Positions 36,816 to 46,200 of a stretch of 64,000 nt of DNA are shown here, one piece after another. The position numbers were made by a program, and so were the translations under genes. The notes under the pieces were generated by a model. The model made no database searches, was not told where the DNA came from, and worked only from the letters and a program-made list of their open reading frames with translations. The stretch lies in contig NC_014375.1 of NCBI RefSeq assembly GCF_000144605.1, positions 806,001 through 870,000 of the forward strand, in the 5' to 3' direction. Origin of the DNA: Brevundimonas subvibrioides ATCC 15264 (lineage in GTDB: Bacteria > Pseudomonadota > Alphaproteobacteria > Caulobacterales > Caulobacteraceae). The stretch's first letter is position 1. The number at the start of each line of letters is the position of its first letter.

Positions 36816-38567
36816 ATGGATCGATTGACGAGTCTGGGAGCCCTGCTGTCGGCGACGGCGCACGAGCGGCGCAGGCAGGTTCCGGTGCGGATCCTGCTGG
36901 CCCTGCTGGTGGCGTGGGCGCTGTACAGCGCCGGGCAGGGCGCGTGGATCGGGGCCTGGCTGGCCGCGGTCGCGGCGATCCAGGGCTTCGAGATCGTGGC
37001 CATGTTCCGCTTCCGCAGGGCGGACGCCCGCCCCGGCGCGGCCGATGTCGTTCTGGCCCTGACCTCGACGATGGCGATGGCGGCGCTGTTCGCCGGGACG
37101 TCGGTGGCGATCTGGGCGATCGACGGGCGCGGGCTGGAAGGCTTCGCCATGCTGATCATCGCCGGCGGGCTGCTGACCAATGTGGCCTCGGGCATCGAGG
37201 CACGGTCGATCTTCTATGTGGGTGCCGCCCCCTATCTGGTCGCCCTGGTGGCGATGCCGCTGATGGCGATGGCCGGATCGACGTCGGGGGATCCGGTCCT
37301 GACCAGTCTGGGGTCGATCCTGTTCATCGGGGCCATCGTCAACGTCTATGGCCGGGTGCACGCGGCCCGGGTCGCCGAGCTCGGCGCCCTGACCGAGGCC
37401 GAGATGCGGGTCGAGCAGGCACAGGGCGCGATGGCCGACCGGGCGGCGATGGCGGCCATCATCAGCCACGAACTGCGCACCCCCGTCAGCGCCATCCTGG
37501 CCGGGGCCCAGGTCATCCGCGATGATGCGGCACCCGCGCAGCGTCAGGAGACGGCGGAGCTGATCGTCGACGCCAGCGCCCTGATGACGCGGATGTTGAA
37601 CGACCTGCTGGACCATTCGAAGATGGAGGCCGGGGCGATGTCGCTGGAGAGCCGCGATTTCGACCTGTCGCGGATGATCGGCGACACCGAGCGGTTCTGG
37701 CGGGCGCAGGTCGCCGAGAAGGGGCTGGTCCTGAAGGCCACCGTGCTGGAGCCCGGTCAGTGGCTGCGCGGCGATCCGTATCGCCTGCGCCAGATCCTGA
37801 ACAATCTGATGTCCAATGCGATCAAGTTCACGGCGCAGGGCGAGGTCTCGGTCGAGGTCGCGGTGACGCCGGTCGGGGCCGGCGAGCGCGCGGTCACGAT
37901 CACCGTCCGCGACGAGGGCGCGGGGATCGCGCCCGAGGCCATGGACCGGCTGTTCACCCCGTTCGCGCAGGGATCGTCGGAGGTCGCGCGCACCTATGGC
38001 GGCACCGGGCTGGGCCTGAAGGTCAGCCGGGATCTGGCGCGGCTGATGGGCGGCGACCTGACCGTCGACAGCGCCCCGGGGCAGGGCGCGGCCTTCACCC
38101 TGTCGGTGCGTCTGGCGGCCGGCGCGCCGGTGACCGAGGCCGAGGCGACGGCGACGACCGCGCTGGACCTGCGGCCGTCGCTGCGGATTCTCGCGGTCGA
38201 CGACCACGAGATCAACCGGCGCACCCTGGCGCTGGTGCTGCAGCCGCTGGGCGTGGACCTGTCCACGGCGTCGGACGGGATGCTGGCGCTGGACCTGCTG
38301 GCGCGTCAGGCGTTCGACGTGGTGCTGATGGACGTCAACATGCCGGGCATCGACGGCAACGAGACGACGCGGCGGCTGCGGGCCTCGGGCGGTCCGAACG
38401 CCGACATCCCCGTGATCGGCTTCAGCGCCGGCACCGAGGCGGCCCAGATCGCGGCCTGTCGCGCGGCGGGGATGACGGACTGGCTGGCCAAGCCGCTGGA
38501 GCCGCACAGACTGTATGACGCGCTGCATCGGGCGACGGCGCCGGAGACGGAGCGGGCGGCGGCCTAG
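36816..38567 (+). CDS. Hybrid sensor histidine kinase with receiver domain
   Basis: A 583-residue kinase with an N-terminal membrane region of about six segments (residues 20-180), then HisKA with ISHELRTPVSAI (His near 217), HATPase with NNLMSNAIKFT, DEGAGI and GGTGLGLKVSRDL, and a receiver: ILAVDDHEINRR, LMDVNMPGIDG (phospho-Asp near 504) and LAKPLE. The plan and even the position of the His match the kinase at 3578-5509, so the two are paralogues. No adjacent response regulator is seen. A TGGAGAG site precedes the ATG. Signal and target are unknown. Confidence 0.9.
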   Translation: MDRLTSLGALLSATAHERRRQVPVRILLALLVAWALYSAGQGAWIGAWLAAVAAIQGFEIVAMFRFRRADARPGAADVVLALTSTMAMAALFAGTSVAIWAIDGRGLEGFAMLIIAGGLLTNVASGIEARSIFYVGAAPYLVALVAMPLMAMAGSTSGDPVLTSLGSILFIGAIVNVYGRVHAARVAELGALTEAEMRVEQAQGAMADRAAMAAIISHELRTPVSAILAGAQVIRDDAAPAQRQETAELIVDASALMTRMLNDLLDHSKMEAGAMSLESRDFDLSRMIGDTERFWRAQVAEKGLVLKATVLEPGQWLRGDPYRLRQILNNLMSNAIKFTAQGEVSVEVAVTPVGAGERAVTITVRDEGAGIAPEAMDRLFTPFAQGSSEVARTYGGTGLGLKVSRDLARLMGGDLTVDSAPGQGAAFTLSVRLAAGAPVTEAEATATTALDLRPSLRILAVDDHEINRRTLALVLQPLGVDLSTASDGMLALDLLARQAFDVVLMDVNMPGIDGNETTRRLRASGGPNADIPVIGFSAGTEAAQIAACRAAGMTDWLAKPLEPHRLYDALHRATAPETERAAA

Positions 38568-38737
38568 CGGGTGGTAGAGGCACCGTCCGCACGGTCGGTG
38601 TCCGGCCCGCAGCGTCGAGTTGTCCGCGCCGGTGCGACACACATCGCCGGACGGTCGAAGTGTCCTGAGGCCAAACCGGGGGACGCGCGTTGGGCACGGG
38701 CGCGCCGGCCGTCGGCGGATGGCAGTGGGGATGAATG

Positions 38738-39448
38738 ATGCGCGGTCTGGACCTGAGTTCCTGGCAGTCGGCCCTGACGACGGTGATCGGTCTGGCGCTG
38801 TTCGCCCTGATCGGGGTGGGCATCCGGCTGGTGACCATGATGACGTTCCAGCAGCGGCAGCAGCGCGCCAACCGGCAGATCAACGAGCGGCTGAAGACCC
38901 TGATGGCGGCCTACAAGGTGCTGGGCGGGTCGTTCACCGGCAATCTGGCGGTCGATCCCCGGCACATGCGCGATCTGAGGGCGGCGGGGATGGCGGGCGC
39001 GGGCGGCGCGGCTGTACCGCCGGTGGACGGCAGCGAAGGCTCGGACCGGGCCCGGCGCATCCGCGATGCCGTGGAGGCGGCGCTGTCCGACATCATCCTG
39101 CTGGGCACCGACGAACAGGTGCGGCTGGCGCAGGCGGCGGCGGTCGAGCTGGTCGAGGGGCGGCCGGTGCACACCGACGCCCTGGTCGTGTCGCTGCGGG
39201 ACTTCATCCGAAAGGCGCTGGATCTGGAGCCGATCCCGGCCGGTCTGGCCATTCCCCGTCAGGGGCCGACGCGGCCGTCGGGTGCGGGCGGGCGGGGCGG
39301 CGGCGGCGAGGGTCGGGGCGGTGGCGGTGGCGGTGGCAACGGCGGGGGTGGCGGCGGCATGGGTGGCGGCATGGGCGGAGGCGGCATGGGCGGCATTGGG
39401 GCCTCGGGCGACGAGGCGGAGGCCGGTCCGGGGCCTTCCCGCCCCTGA
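38738..39448 (+). CDS. Membrane-anchored protein with glycine-rich tail
   Basis: About 236 residues. One N-terminal membrane segment (LTTVIGLALFALIGVGIRLV) precedes a soluble part, including RANRQINERLKTLMAAYKVLGGSFTGNLAVDP and AALSDIILLGTDEQVRLAQAAAVELVEGRPVH. The last 60 residues are almost only Gly with Met and Arg (MGGGMGGGGMGG). No family recognised. The ATG at 38738 has GGGGA six bases ahead; an ATG at 38735 is also possible. The Gly-rich tail is probably disordered or binds a partner. Confidence 0.68.
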   Translation: MRGLDLSSWQSALTTVIGLALFALIGVGIRLVTMMTFQQRQQRANRQINERLKTLMAAYKVLGGSFTGNLAVDPRHMRDLRAAGMAGAGGAAVPPVDGSEGSDRARRIRDAVEAALSDIILLGTDEQVRLAQAAAVELVEGRPVHTDALVVSLRDFIRKALDLEPIPAGLAIPRQGPTRPSGAGGRGGGGEGRGGGGGGGNGGGGGGMGGGMGGGGMGGIGASGDEAEAGPGPSRP

Positions 39449-39463
39449 GGCCTGTCAGGCGGC

Positions 39464-40576
39464 CTAGCGTCCCGCCGTGGTGTCCACGTGGGCGACGACG
39501 GACATGCCGGGGGCCAGCCGGTCGAGGCCGGACTGGTCCGGGTCCAGGGCGATCCGGACCGGCACGCGCTGGGCGACCTTGGTGAAGTTACCGGTGGCGT
39601 TGTCCGGGCGGATGACGCTGAACTCCGAGCCGGTGGCGGGGGCGATGCGCTCGACGCGGCCGGTCAGGGTCCGTCCGCCCAGGGCGTCGACCGACAGGGT
39701 CGCCGGCTGGCCGGGGCGGATGTCGGTCAGCTGGTTTTCCTTGAAGTTGGCGGTGACCCAGATGCGGTCCGGGACCAGGGCCGCGAGCTGGGTGCCGACA
39801 GCGACCTGCTGGCCCTGACGCACGCTGATCTCGCCCAGACGGCCGTCGCGGGGCGCGGTGATGCGGGTGTTGGCCAGATCGATCTCGGCCAGGTGGACGG
39901 CGGCGCGGGCGCTTTCGACCTGGGCCTCGAGCGCGCCGCGACCGATGACGGCGGTGGTGACGCCGGTCTCGGCGATGCCCTGCTGGGCCCGCGCGGCGGC
40001 CAGCTGGGCCTCCGAGGCGCGCAGGGCGGTGCGGGCGACGTCGACCTGGGCCTGGGCGACCCAGCCGCCCTGGAACAGGGTCCGGGCGCGGTTGAAGTCG
40101 GCCTGGGCCTTGGTCACGCTGGCCTGGGCCCCGGCGATGGAGGCCTCGGTCTGGGCGACCGAGCCGCGGGCCGAGGTCTGGGTCTGGGCCGAATTGGCCA
40201 GCTGGGCCTCGGCGGCATGCAGCGCGGCGCGGGCCTGTTCCAGCCGCTGGAGGTAGATGCGGTCGTCGATGGTGGCGATCAGGTCGCCCTGTTTCACGTC
40301 CTGGAAGTCCTGAACGTTCACGGCGGTGACATAGCCGGTGACCTGGGGCGCGACGACGGTGACCTGACCCCGGACATAGGCGTTGTCGGTGTTCTGCACG
40401 CCCGATGTGAAGGGCGGCAGTTTCCACGCCCACAGGATCAGGACGCCGACGATCAGGGCGGCGAGCCCCAGGAGGACGGTGAAGAGGACGCGCTTCTTCG
40501 GCGGCGTCGCGGGCGCGGCGGCCGGAGCGGGAGCGGGGGCGGGGGCGGCAGGGGTCGGGGCGGTGGTGTCGGTCAT
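39464..40576 (-). CDS. emrA: HlyD/EmrA family multidrug efflux adaptor
   Basis: A 370-residue membrane-fusion protein. A short cytoplasmic Ala/Pro tail is followed by one membrane helix (VLFTVLLGLAALIVGVLILWAW), then a periplasmic lipoyl domain NTDNAYVRGQVTVVAPQVTGYVTAVNVQDFQDVKQGDLIATID, a long coiled coil (ARAALHAAEAQL ... TVAQ) and a C-terminal RVERIAPATGSEFSV region typical of EmrA. The ATG at 40576 begins the hydrophilic leader; the longer frame up to 40678 is the neighbour gene's shadow. It lies downstream of the MFS gene in the efflux operon. Confidence 0.9.
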   Translation of the reverse strand: MTDTTAPTPAAPAPAPAPAAAPATPPKKRVLFTVLLGLAALIVGVLILWAWKLPPFTSGVQNTDNAYVRGQVTVVAPQVTGYVTAVNVQDFQDVKQGDLIATIDDRIYLQRLEQARAALHAAEAQLANSAQTQTSARGSVAQTEASIAGAQASVTKAQADFNRARTLFQGGWVAQAQVDVARTALRASEAQLAAARAQQGIAETGVTTAVIGRGALEAQVESARAAVHLAEIDLANTRITAPRDGRLGEISVRQGQQVAVGTQLAALVPDRIWVTANFKENQLTDIRPGQPATLSVDALGGRTLTGRVERIAPATGSEFSVIRPDNATGNFTKVAQRVPVRIALDPDQSGLDRLAPGMSVVAHVDTTAGR

Positions 40577-40592
40577 GGCGGTTCTTCGGGGG

Positions 40593-42284
40593 CTATTCGA
40601 CGGCGGCGACGGCCGAGGCGGCGTCGGCGGTTTCGGGGGGACGGGCGGCGCGGCGGGCGGCCCGCTCGCTGCGGACATGGTTGAAGGTGAACCAAACGCA
40701 GCCGACGGCGGCGAAGCCGGCCATCAGGAGGAAGACGTCGTTGTAGGCGAGGACGTGGGCCTGCTGGGTGATCTGCTGCTGCAGCAGGACCTGGCCCTCG
40801 GCGGTGCGCAGGGCCGGATCGGTCAGCACGCGGCCATAGGCGCCGGACAGCTGCTGCAGGCGCTGGACCACCAGCGGGTCGCCCAAGGTGATCGATTCCG
40901 ACAGCTGGCTGGCATGGTATTTCTCGCGCACCGTTTCCAGCGTGCCGACAAGGGCCGAGCCGATCAGGCCGCCGAGGTTCTGGCCGATGCCGAAGATGAC
41001 GATGAAGCTGACGAGGTTCTGGGCCCCCTTCTGCAGGACCTGGACGATGCCCTGCATCAGGGCCGGGCCGATGAAGAAGGCGGCGGCGAAGGCCAGCATG
41101 GCCTGGCTGACATAAAGCTGGGCCGGGCGGGTCAGGACCGTGGCGTGGGCGTCGAGGAAGGCCCCGACCGCGATCAGGCCCAGCGCGATGGCGATCGGCT
41201 TGTTCAGCTTGGCGACGTTGAGGGTGAAGGCGCTGATCAGGGTCCCGGCGGCGGTCGCGATCAGGATGATGGCGAACAGGCCGTGCAGCTGGTCCGGGCC
41301 GACGCCCAGCTGGGTCATCAGGCCCACGGCGCCGGCGGTCTGTTCCGACAGCACGATGCGCAGGCCGACGATGGCGAGGGCCAGGCGGATGATGTCCGGG
41401 CCGGCCATCCACTTCAGATTGATAAGCGGCGTGTCGCGACTGTACTCGAGAATCAGGGCCGCGGTGAGCAGCACGATCGCGCCCACGAGTGCCCAGCCGA
41501 TCCACGCGGCCTCGGTCCACCAGACGAGGCGGCCCAGACCCAGGACGGCGCACAGCAGGGCGATCCCGGGCGCGAACAGGGCGAAGGTGACGAAGTCGAG
41601 CCGGTCGAAGACCTTGAGCTTTTCCGACGGCGGCAGACGCAGGGCGAAGACCGCTGCCAGCGACAGCAGGCTGAGGCCCAGTTCGAAGGCATGGAAGCCG
41701 CGCCATTCGCTGATCTCGACCAGCTGGCCGGAGAACAGGCGCACGGCCGGGATGGCCAGGGCGGACGCGCCGATGCCGATGACCAGCCCCTTCAGCCGGT
41801 GGGCGGCGGGGAAGGCTTGGATCAGATAGAGGATGCCGAGCGAGGACAGGGCGGCCGAGGCCATGCCGGCGAAGCCGCGCACGATCAGGGTCGAGGTGTA
41901 GGTCTCGAAGAAGAAGCCGAAGACGCCGATCACGACGTAGGCGATCAGGAAGATTTGGGCGAAGAGGCGAAGCCCGTACTGCTGGCGGAACTTGATCAGC
42001 AGCAGGTTCATGCAGGCGTTGGTCATCACGAAGACGACGGGCAGCCAGGCGGCCTCGACGATCGAGACGCCGAGCGCGCCGGCGAGCTGCTGGGTATTGG
42101 CGCTGATCATGGCCGAGCCGATGCCGCCGGTGGCGGTGACCAGAAGGCCGATGGCGGCATAGGCCAGCCGGTAGCGCAGGGTGTGGTCGGGGGTGGCCGG
42201 GGAGCCGGGCAGCATGGGCCGCTCGTGCGGCTTCAGCGTCTCGACGTACTGATCCCAGGGCAGGGTGAAGTTCTGGCGGCTCAC
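40593..42284 (-). CDS. emrB: MFS transporter, DHA2 (EmrB-like) multidrug efflux
   Basis: A 563-residue transporter with about 14 membrane helices. TGGIGSAMISANTQQLAGALGVSIVEAAWLPVVFVMTNACMNLLLIKFRQQYG is the N-terminal pair. GFGAGM-like RGFAGMASAALSSLGILYLIQAFPAAHRLKGL and IVIFGIGQNLGGLIGSALVGTLETVREKYHASQL are consistent with the DHA2 family, and the C-terminus is hydrophilic. Start is a GTG at 42284 that overlaps the TetR stop (GTGA). Its operon partner EmrA lies 16 bases downstream. With an outer-membrane channel it would form a three-part pump for hydrophobic drugs or proton uncouplers. Confidence 0.9.
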   Translation of the reverse strand: MSRQNFTLPWDQYVETLKPHERPMLPGSPATPDHTLRYRLAYAAIGLLVTATGGIGSAMISANTQQLAGALGVSIVEAAWLPVVFVMTNACMNLLLIKFRQQYGLRLFAQIFLIAYVVIGVFGFFFETYTSTLIVRGFAGMASAALSSLGILYLIQAFPAAHRLKGLVIGIGASALAIPAVRLFSGQLVEISEWRGFHAFELGLSLLSLAAVFALRLPPSEKLKVFDRLDFVTFALFAPGIALLCAVLGLGRLVWWTEAAWIGWALVGAIVLLTAALILEYSRDTPLINLKWMAGPDIIRLALAIVGLRIVLSEQTAGAVGLMTQLGVGPDQLHGLFAIILIATAAGTLISAFTLNVAKLNKPIAIALGLIAVGAFLDAHATVLTRPAQLYVSQAMLAFAAAFFIGPALMQGIVQVLQKGAQNLVSFIVIFGIGQNLGGLIGSALVGTLETVREKYHASQLSESITLGDPLVVQRLQQLSGAYGRVLTDPALRTAEGQVLLQQQITQQAHVLAYNDVFLLMAGFAAVGCVWFTFNHVRSERAARRAARPPETADAASAVAAVE

Positions 42285-42832
42285 GGTCGGGCTCGGACAG
42301 CGTCGATGACAAGCTTGAGCGTTCGGCCGGCGATCGCGTTCCGCTCGGCCGGGGCGGCGTTGTGGAGAGCTGAGCCCAGCATGGCGGACAGGATGCGGAT
42401 GTCGGCGGAGCCGATGTCGGGGCGGACGACGCCCGCCGCCTGGGAGACCGTCAGCGACGGCATGGCGGCCTTCAGCAGGGCGGCGCGGAGCGGATCGAGC
42501 AGGTCGGGCGAGGGCGCGGCCCGGACCACGCCACCCAGGGCAGCGTTGCGTTCCAGCGTCGCCGACAGGGCCGACAGGAAATCGAGGAAGGCCTCGGGGC
42601 CGTCCGGTGCGGCGAAGCGGTCGCCCAGGGCGTCGACCTCGGCCATCAGGACGGCCAGAGCGATCTCCGTGCGGCTGGCGAAGTTGCGATACAGGGTCGC
42701 CCGGCCGACGCCGGCGCGTTCGGCGATCCGGTCCAGCGGCGTCTCGATGCCCTCCTCGGCGAAGACGTCGGCGGCCGCGCGCAGCAGGGCGGCGCGGCGG
42801 TCGGCGGCATCTTTTCGCAAGGGGCGGGTCAT
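42281..42832 (-). CDS. TetR family transcriptional repressor of the Emr operon
   Basis: A 183-residue TetR protein. LLRAAADVFAEEGIETPLDRIAERAGVGRATLYRNFASRTEIALAVL holds the HTH (residues 12-58) with the standard TLYRNF recognition helix. The C-terminal half is helical, as in ligand-binding TetR cores. It is the first gene of the leftward Emr operon, its stop joins the emrB start (GTGA), and a perfect 16-base palindrome is 14 bases upstream, so it probably represses its own operon until a drug binds. Confidence 0.9.
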   Translation of the reverse strand: MTRPLRKDAADRRAALLRAAADVFAEEGIETPLDRIAERAGVGRATLYRNFASRTEIALAVLMAEVDALGDRFAAPDGPEAFLDFLSALSATLERNAALGGVVRAAPSPDLLDPLRAALLKAAMPSLTVSQAAGVVRPDIGSADIRILSAMLGSALHNAAPAERNAIAGRTLKLVIDAVRARP

Positions 42833-42845
42833 GGTCGGCAACAAA

Positions 42846-42861
42846 TGGACACGCGTGTCCA
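42846..42861. promoter_or_regulatory. Perfect 16-base palindrome, TetR operator
   Basis: TGGACACGCGTGTCCA is fully self-complementary. It lies 14 bases upstream of the tetR start and runs over the first bases of the divergent small gene's upstream region. Length and symmetry fit TetR-family operators. Confidence 0.8.
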
Positions 42862-42898
42862 CTTTTTCAAGGGGGCCGCAGAACGAAATCCGCCGGCG

Positions 42899-43189
42899 GT
42901 GACGGGGCTTGACCCCGGGCCCGAACAGGCCCCTGTCGCGCGCATTGCGACCGAGACCGTTTTCATCGTGCAGGCCTATGTCCAGGGGCGGGGCAGCGGG
43001 CTGAAGGCCGAGCCGCAGGTCGGCTGCAAGGATGCCGAGGAAGCGCGGCGCAAGGCCGAACGACTGGCCCCGTTGCGCCTGGGCGTAGTGGCGTTCTCGG
43101 TCTCGGCCGATACAGAGATGGGCGATTACGACGAGAGCCCGACGATCATCTTCCGCGCGGGGCGGTTGCCGGAGATGTTCGACGCCTGA
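42899..43189 (+). CDS. Small hypothetical protein (conserved ATETVFIVQAY type)
   Basis: About 96 residues, likely starting at a GTG at 42899. ATETVFIVQAYVQGRG ... AEPQVGCKDAEEARRKAERLAPLRLGVVAFSVSADTEMGDYDESPTIIFRAG is a compact soluble domain that I have seen only in short hypothetical proteins of Caulobacterales and Rhizobiales. An upstream ATG at 42845 would extend it through the operator palindrome and has no ribosome site, so I do not prefer it. Function unknown. Confidence 0.62.
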   Translation: MTGLDPGPEQAPVARIATETVFIVQAYVQGRGSGLKAEPQVGCKDAEEARRKAERLAPLRLGVVAFSVSADTEMGDYDESPTIIFRAGRLPEMFDA

Positions 43190-43270
43190 CGCCCGATGCC
43201 GCCGGGTCTTGCGGCCTTGCCAGCGTCGATCCGCTGACGGAGTATCCCCGCCTGTTTGTGGGGGTTGAAG

Positions 43271-46200
43271 ATGGTCCTGGGTCTGGGTCGCCGGATGGCG
43301 CTGTTGCTCGCATCGAGCGCACTGGTCTCGGGAGGGCTGGCCGGCGAGGCCGCCGCCCAATCCCAGATTCTGCAGCAACCCGCGATCAGCGCCGACCAGG
43401 TGGCCTTTGTCTATGGCGGCGACCTGTGGACGGTGGCGCGCAGCGGCGGGCGGGCCGCGCGTCTGACCATCGGCGTGGGGATCGAGAGCGCGCCGATCTT
43501 CTCGCCGGACGGGCGCAGCATCGCCTTCACCGGCGAGTATGACGGCAATATCGACGTCTATACGGTGCCGGCCACGGGCGGCCAGCCGAGGCGGATCACC
43601 TGGCATCCCGGCAACGACGCGGCCGTGGGATGGTCGCCGGACGGCAGCCGGGTCCTGTTCCGGTCGAACCGGTCGGCGGCCAGCCGCTACACCCAGCTTT
43701 TCTCGGTCTCCGCCGAAGGCGGCGCGCCGGACGTCATGCCTTTGCCCTATGCCCATTCGGGCCAGATGTCGCCGGACGGGCGGGCCGTCGCCTACAGCCC
43801 CTTCGCCCCGGCGTTCGGCTTCGAGTTCGGCAACTATACGGCCTGGGGCAACTATCGCGGCGGGCGGGCGTCCACGATCAAGGTGACGACGCTGGACGGG
43901 CTGGCCACCGTGGAGGTGCCGCAGGCCGAGGGCAGCAACGACCTGTCGCCAGTCTGGATGGGCGGGAAGATTTATTTCCTGTCGGACCGCGACGGACCGA
44001 TTTCGATCTACAGCTACGATCCCGCCACCCGGGCCGTGGCACCGGTGTGGGCCAATGACGGGTCGCCGATCCGGTCGCTGTCGACGGACGGGCGGACCCT
44101 GATCTTCGACCGGCTGGGGGCGCTGTCGACGCTGGTTCCGGGGGGGCAGCCCCAAGCCCTCAGCGTCGATGTGGCGGGCGACATGCCCGAGGCCCGGGCG
44201 CGCATCGTCAATGTCGCCGACCAGGTGCAGACGGTCAGCCTGTCGCCCTCGGCGGCACGGGTGGCGGTGGAGGCGCGGGGCGAGATCCTGACGGCCCCGG
44301 TCACGCGCGGATCGGTGCGCAATCTGACCAATACGCCCGGCGTGATGGAGCGTAGCCCGGCCTGGAGCCCCGACGGCCAGAGCGTGGCCTATTTCTCGGA
44401 CGAGTCCGGCCTGTATGCCCTGCACGTCGCGCCGCAGAACGGCGAGGGCGCGGTGCGCAAATTCCCGCTGGCGGCCGAGCCGACCTATTACGCCAATCCG
44501 GTCTGGTCGCCGGACTCGAAGAAGATCGCGTTCTCGGACAACCATCTGCGCAACTGGGTGCTAGACACCACGACCGGGCGCCTCAGCGAGGTCGGTACGG
44601 CCCAGACGCACGGCGGCTTCACCGTGCAGTCGACCGACATGGCCTGGTCGCCGGATTCGAAATTTCTGGTCTATTCGCGCAACGGGGCCAACCGGCTGAC
44701 GGTGCTGAACCTGTATTCGGTGGCCGACGGGTCCTCGACGGCCCTGACCTCGAACCTGGGCGACGCGCGCGACCCGGCCTTCGATGCCGGCGGCGACTAC
44801 CTGTACTACGTCGCCAGCAACAACGCGGGCGGCCAGACCTACGGGCTGGACATGACCAGCAACCTCTTCACGCCGACCCATTCGATCTATGCCGTCGCGC
44901 TGAGCGCCGGCGTCGCCTCGCCGGTCGCGCCGCAGAGCGATGAGGAAGAGGTCGAGTCCGGCGATCAGACGACGGGCGACGACGACATGCCGGGGGCCCG
45001 CACGGCGGCCCGGGCCATCGACATCGGCGGGATGACGCCCGACCAGATCCAGCGGCGCACGGTCGCCCTGCCGGTGCCGGTCCGGGCCTATTCCGAGCTG
45101 ACGGCGGGCAAGACGGGCGTCATCTTCTTCATGGAACAGACCAGTCCGGCGGGGGCCACGGGCCCGGCCGACATGACGCTGAACCGGTTCACCCTGAAGG
45201 ACCGCAAGGTCGAGGTGCTGGCCCAGCGGGTGGTTCGTTTCGAGCTGTCGGCCGACGGGGAGAAGATGCTGATCTCGACCCGCTCCGGTGGGGGCGAGGC
45301 CGCGCCGGGCACGCCGCCGCGTCCGCCGTCGTATGCGGTGGTGCCCGCCAATGCCCCGGTTAAGGCGGGCGAGGGCGGGGTCTCGTTCGACCAGCTGGAC
45401 GTCCGCAGCGACCCGCGCGCCGAGTGGGCCCAGATGTACCGCGAGCTGTTCCGCATGCAGCGGGCCTATTTCTACGACCCGAACTTCCACGGATCGGACC
45501 TGACCGCCGTCCAGGCGCGGCTGCAGCCCTATGCCGACTCCATCCTGTCGCGGACCGACCTGAACTATGTGTTCCATGAGGCCCTGACCGGGATGTCGGT
45601 CGGGCACCTGAGGGGCTCGGGCGGGACGATCCCGTCGGCGCGGCGCGTGCCGGGCGGGCTGCTGGGGGCCGACTATGCGATCCAGGGCGGACGCTGGTGC
45701 ATCACCAAGATCTATGGCCCGACGGCCTTCTCGCCCGACGTGACCGGGCCGCTGGCCCAGCCGGGGGTGGACGCGAGGGTCGGGGACTGCGTCCTGTCGG
45801 TCGACGACCGCGCGGTCAGCGCCGACATGGACATCCAGTCCGCGCTGGAGGGCACGGCGGGCCGGATGGTGACGTTGAGGCTGGGAGCATCCTCGGGCGC
45901 CAACGGGCGCGACGTGACGGTGCAGCCGGTCGCGAGCGAGACGCGCTTGCGCTACCTCGACTGGATCGAGGGCAACCGCCAGCGGGTCGATCGGCTGTCG
46001 GGTGGGCGGCTGGCCTATGTGCATCTGCCCGACACGGGGCAGGGCGGGTTCACCAGCTTCAACCGCTACTATTTCGCCCAGAGCGACCGCGAGGGCGCGG
46101 TCATCGACGAGCGGTTCAACGGCGGCGGCCAAATGGCCGACTATATCATCGAGGTGCTGGGGCGAGGGCTGCAGAGCTGGTGGGCGCCGCGTTACGGCTC

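Noticed and set aside
36579..38642. A 687-residue minus-strand frame over the second hybrid kinase
   Set aside because: Arg-, Gln- and His-rich with no motif; the plus strand holds all kinase motifs.
39280..39440. CRISPR-like or tandem repeat in the GC-rich tail of the glycine-rich gene
   Set aside because: The pattern is GGC/GGT codon bias for glycine, without fixed-length repeats or spacers.
40573..42312. A second minus-strand frame over emrB
   Set aside because: It is Arg- and Pro-rich and out of frame with the hydrophobic EmrB helices at 40593-42284.
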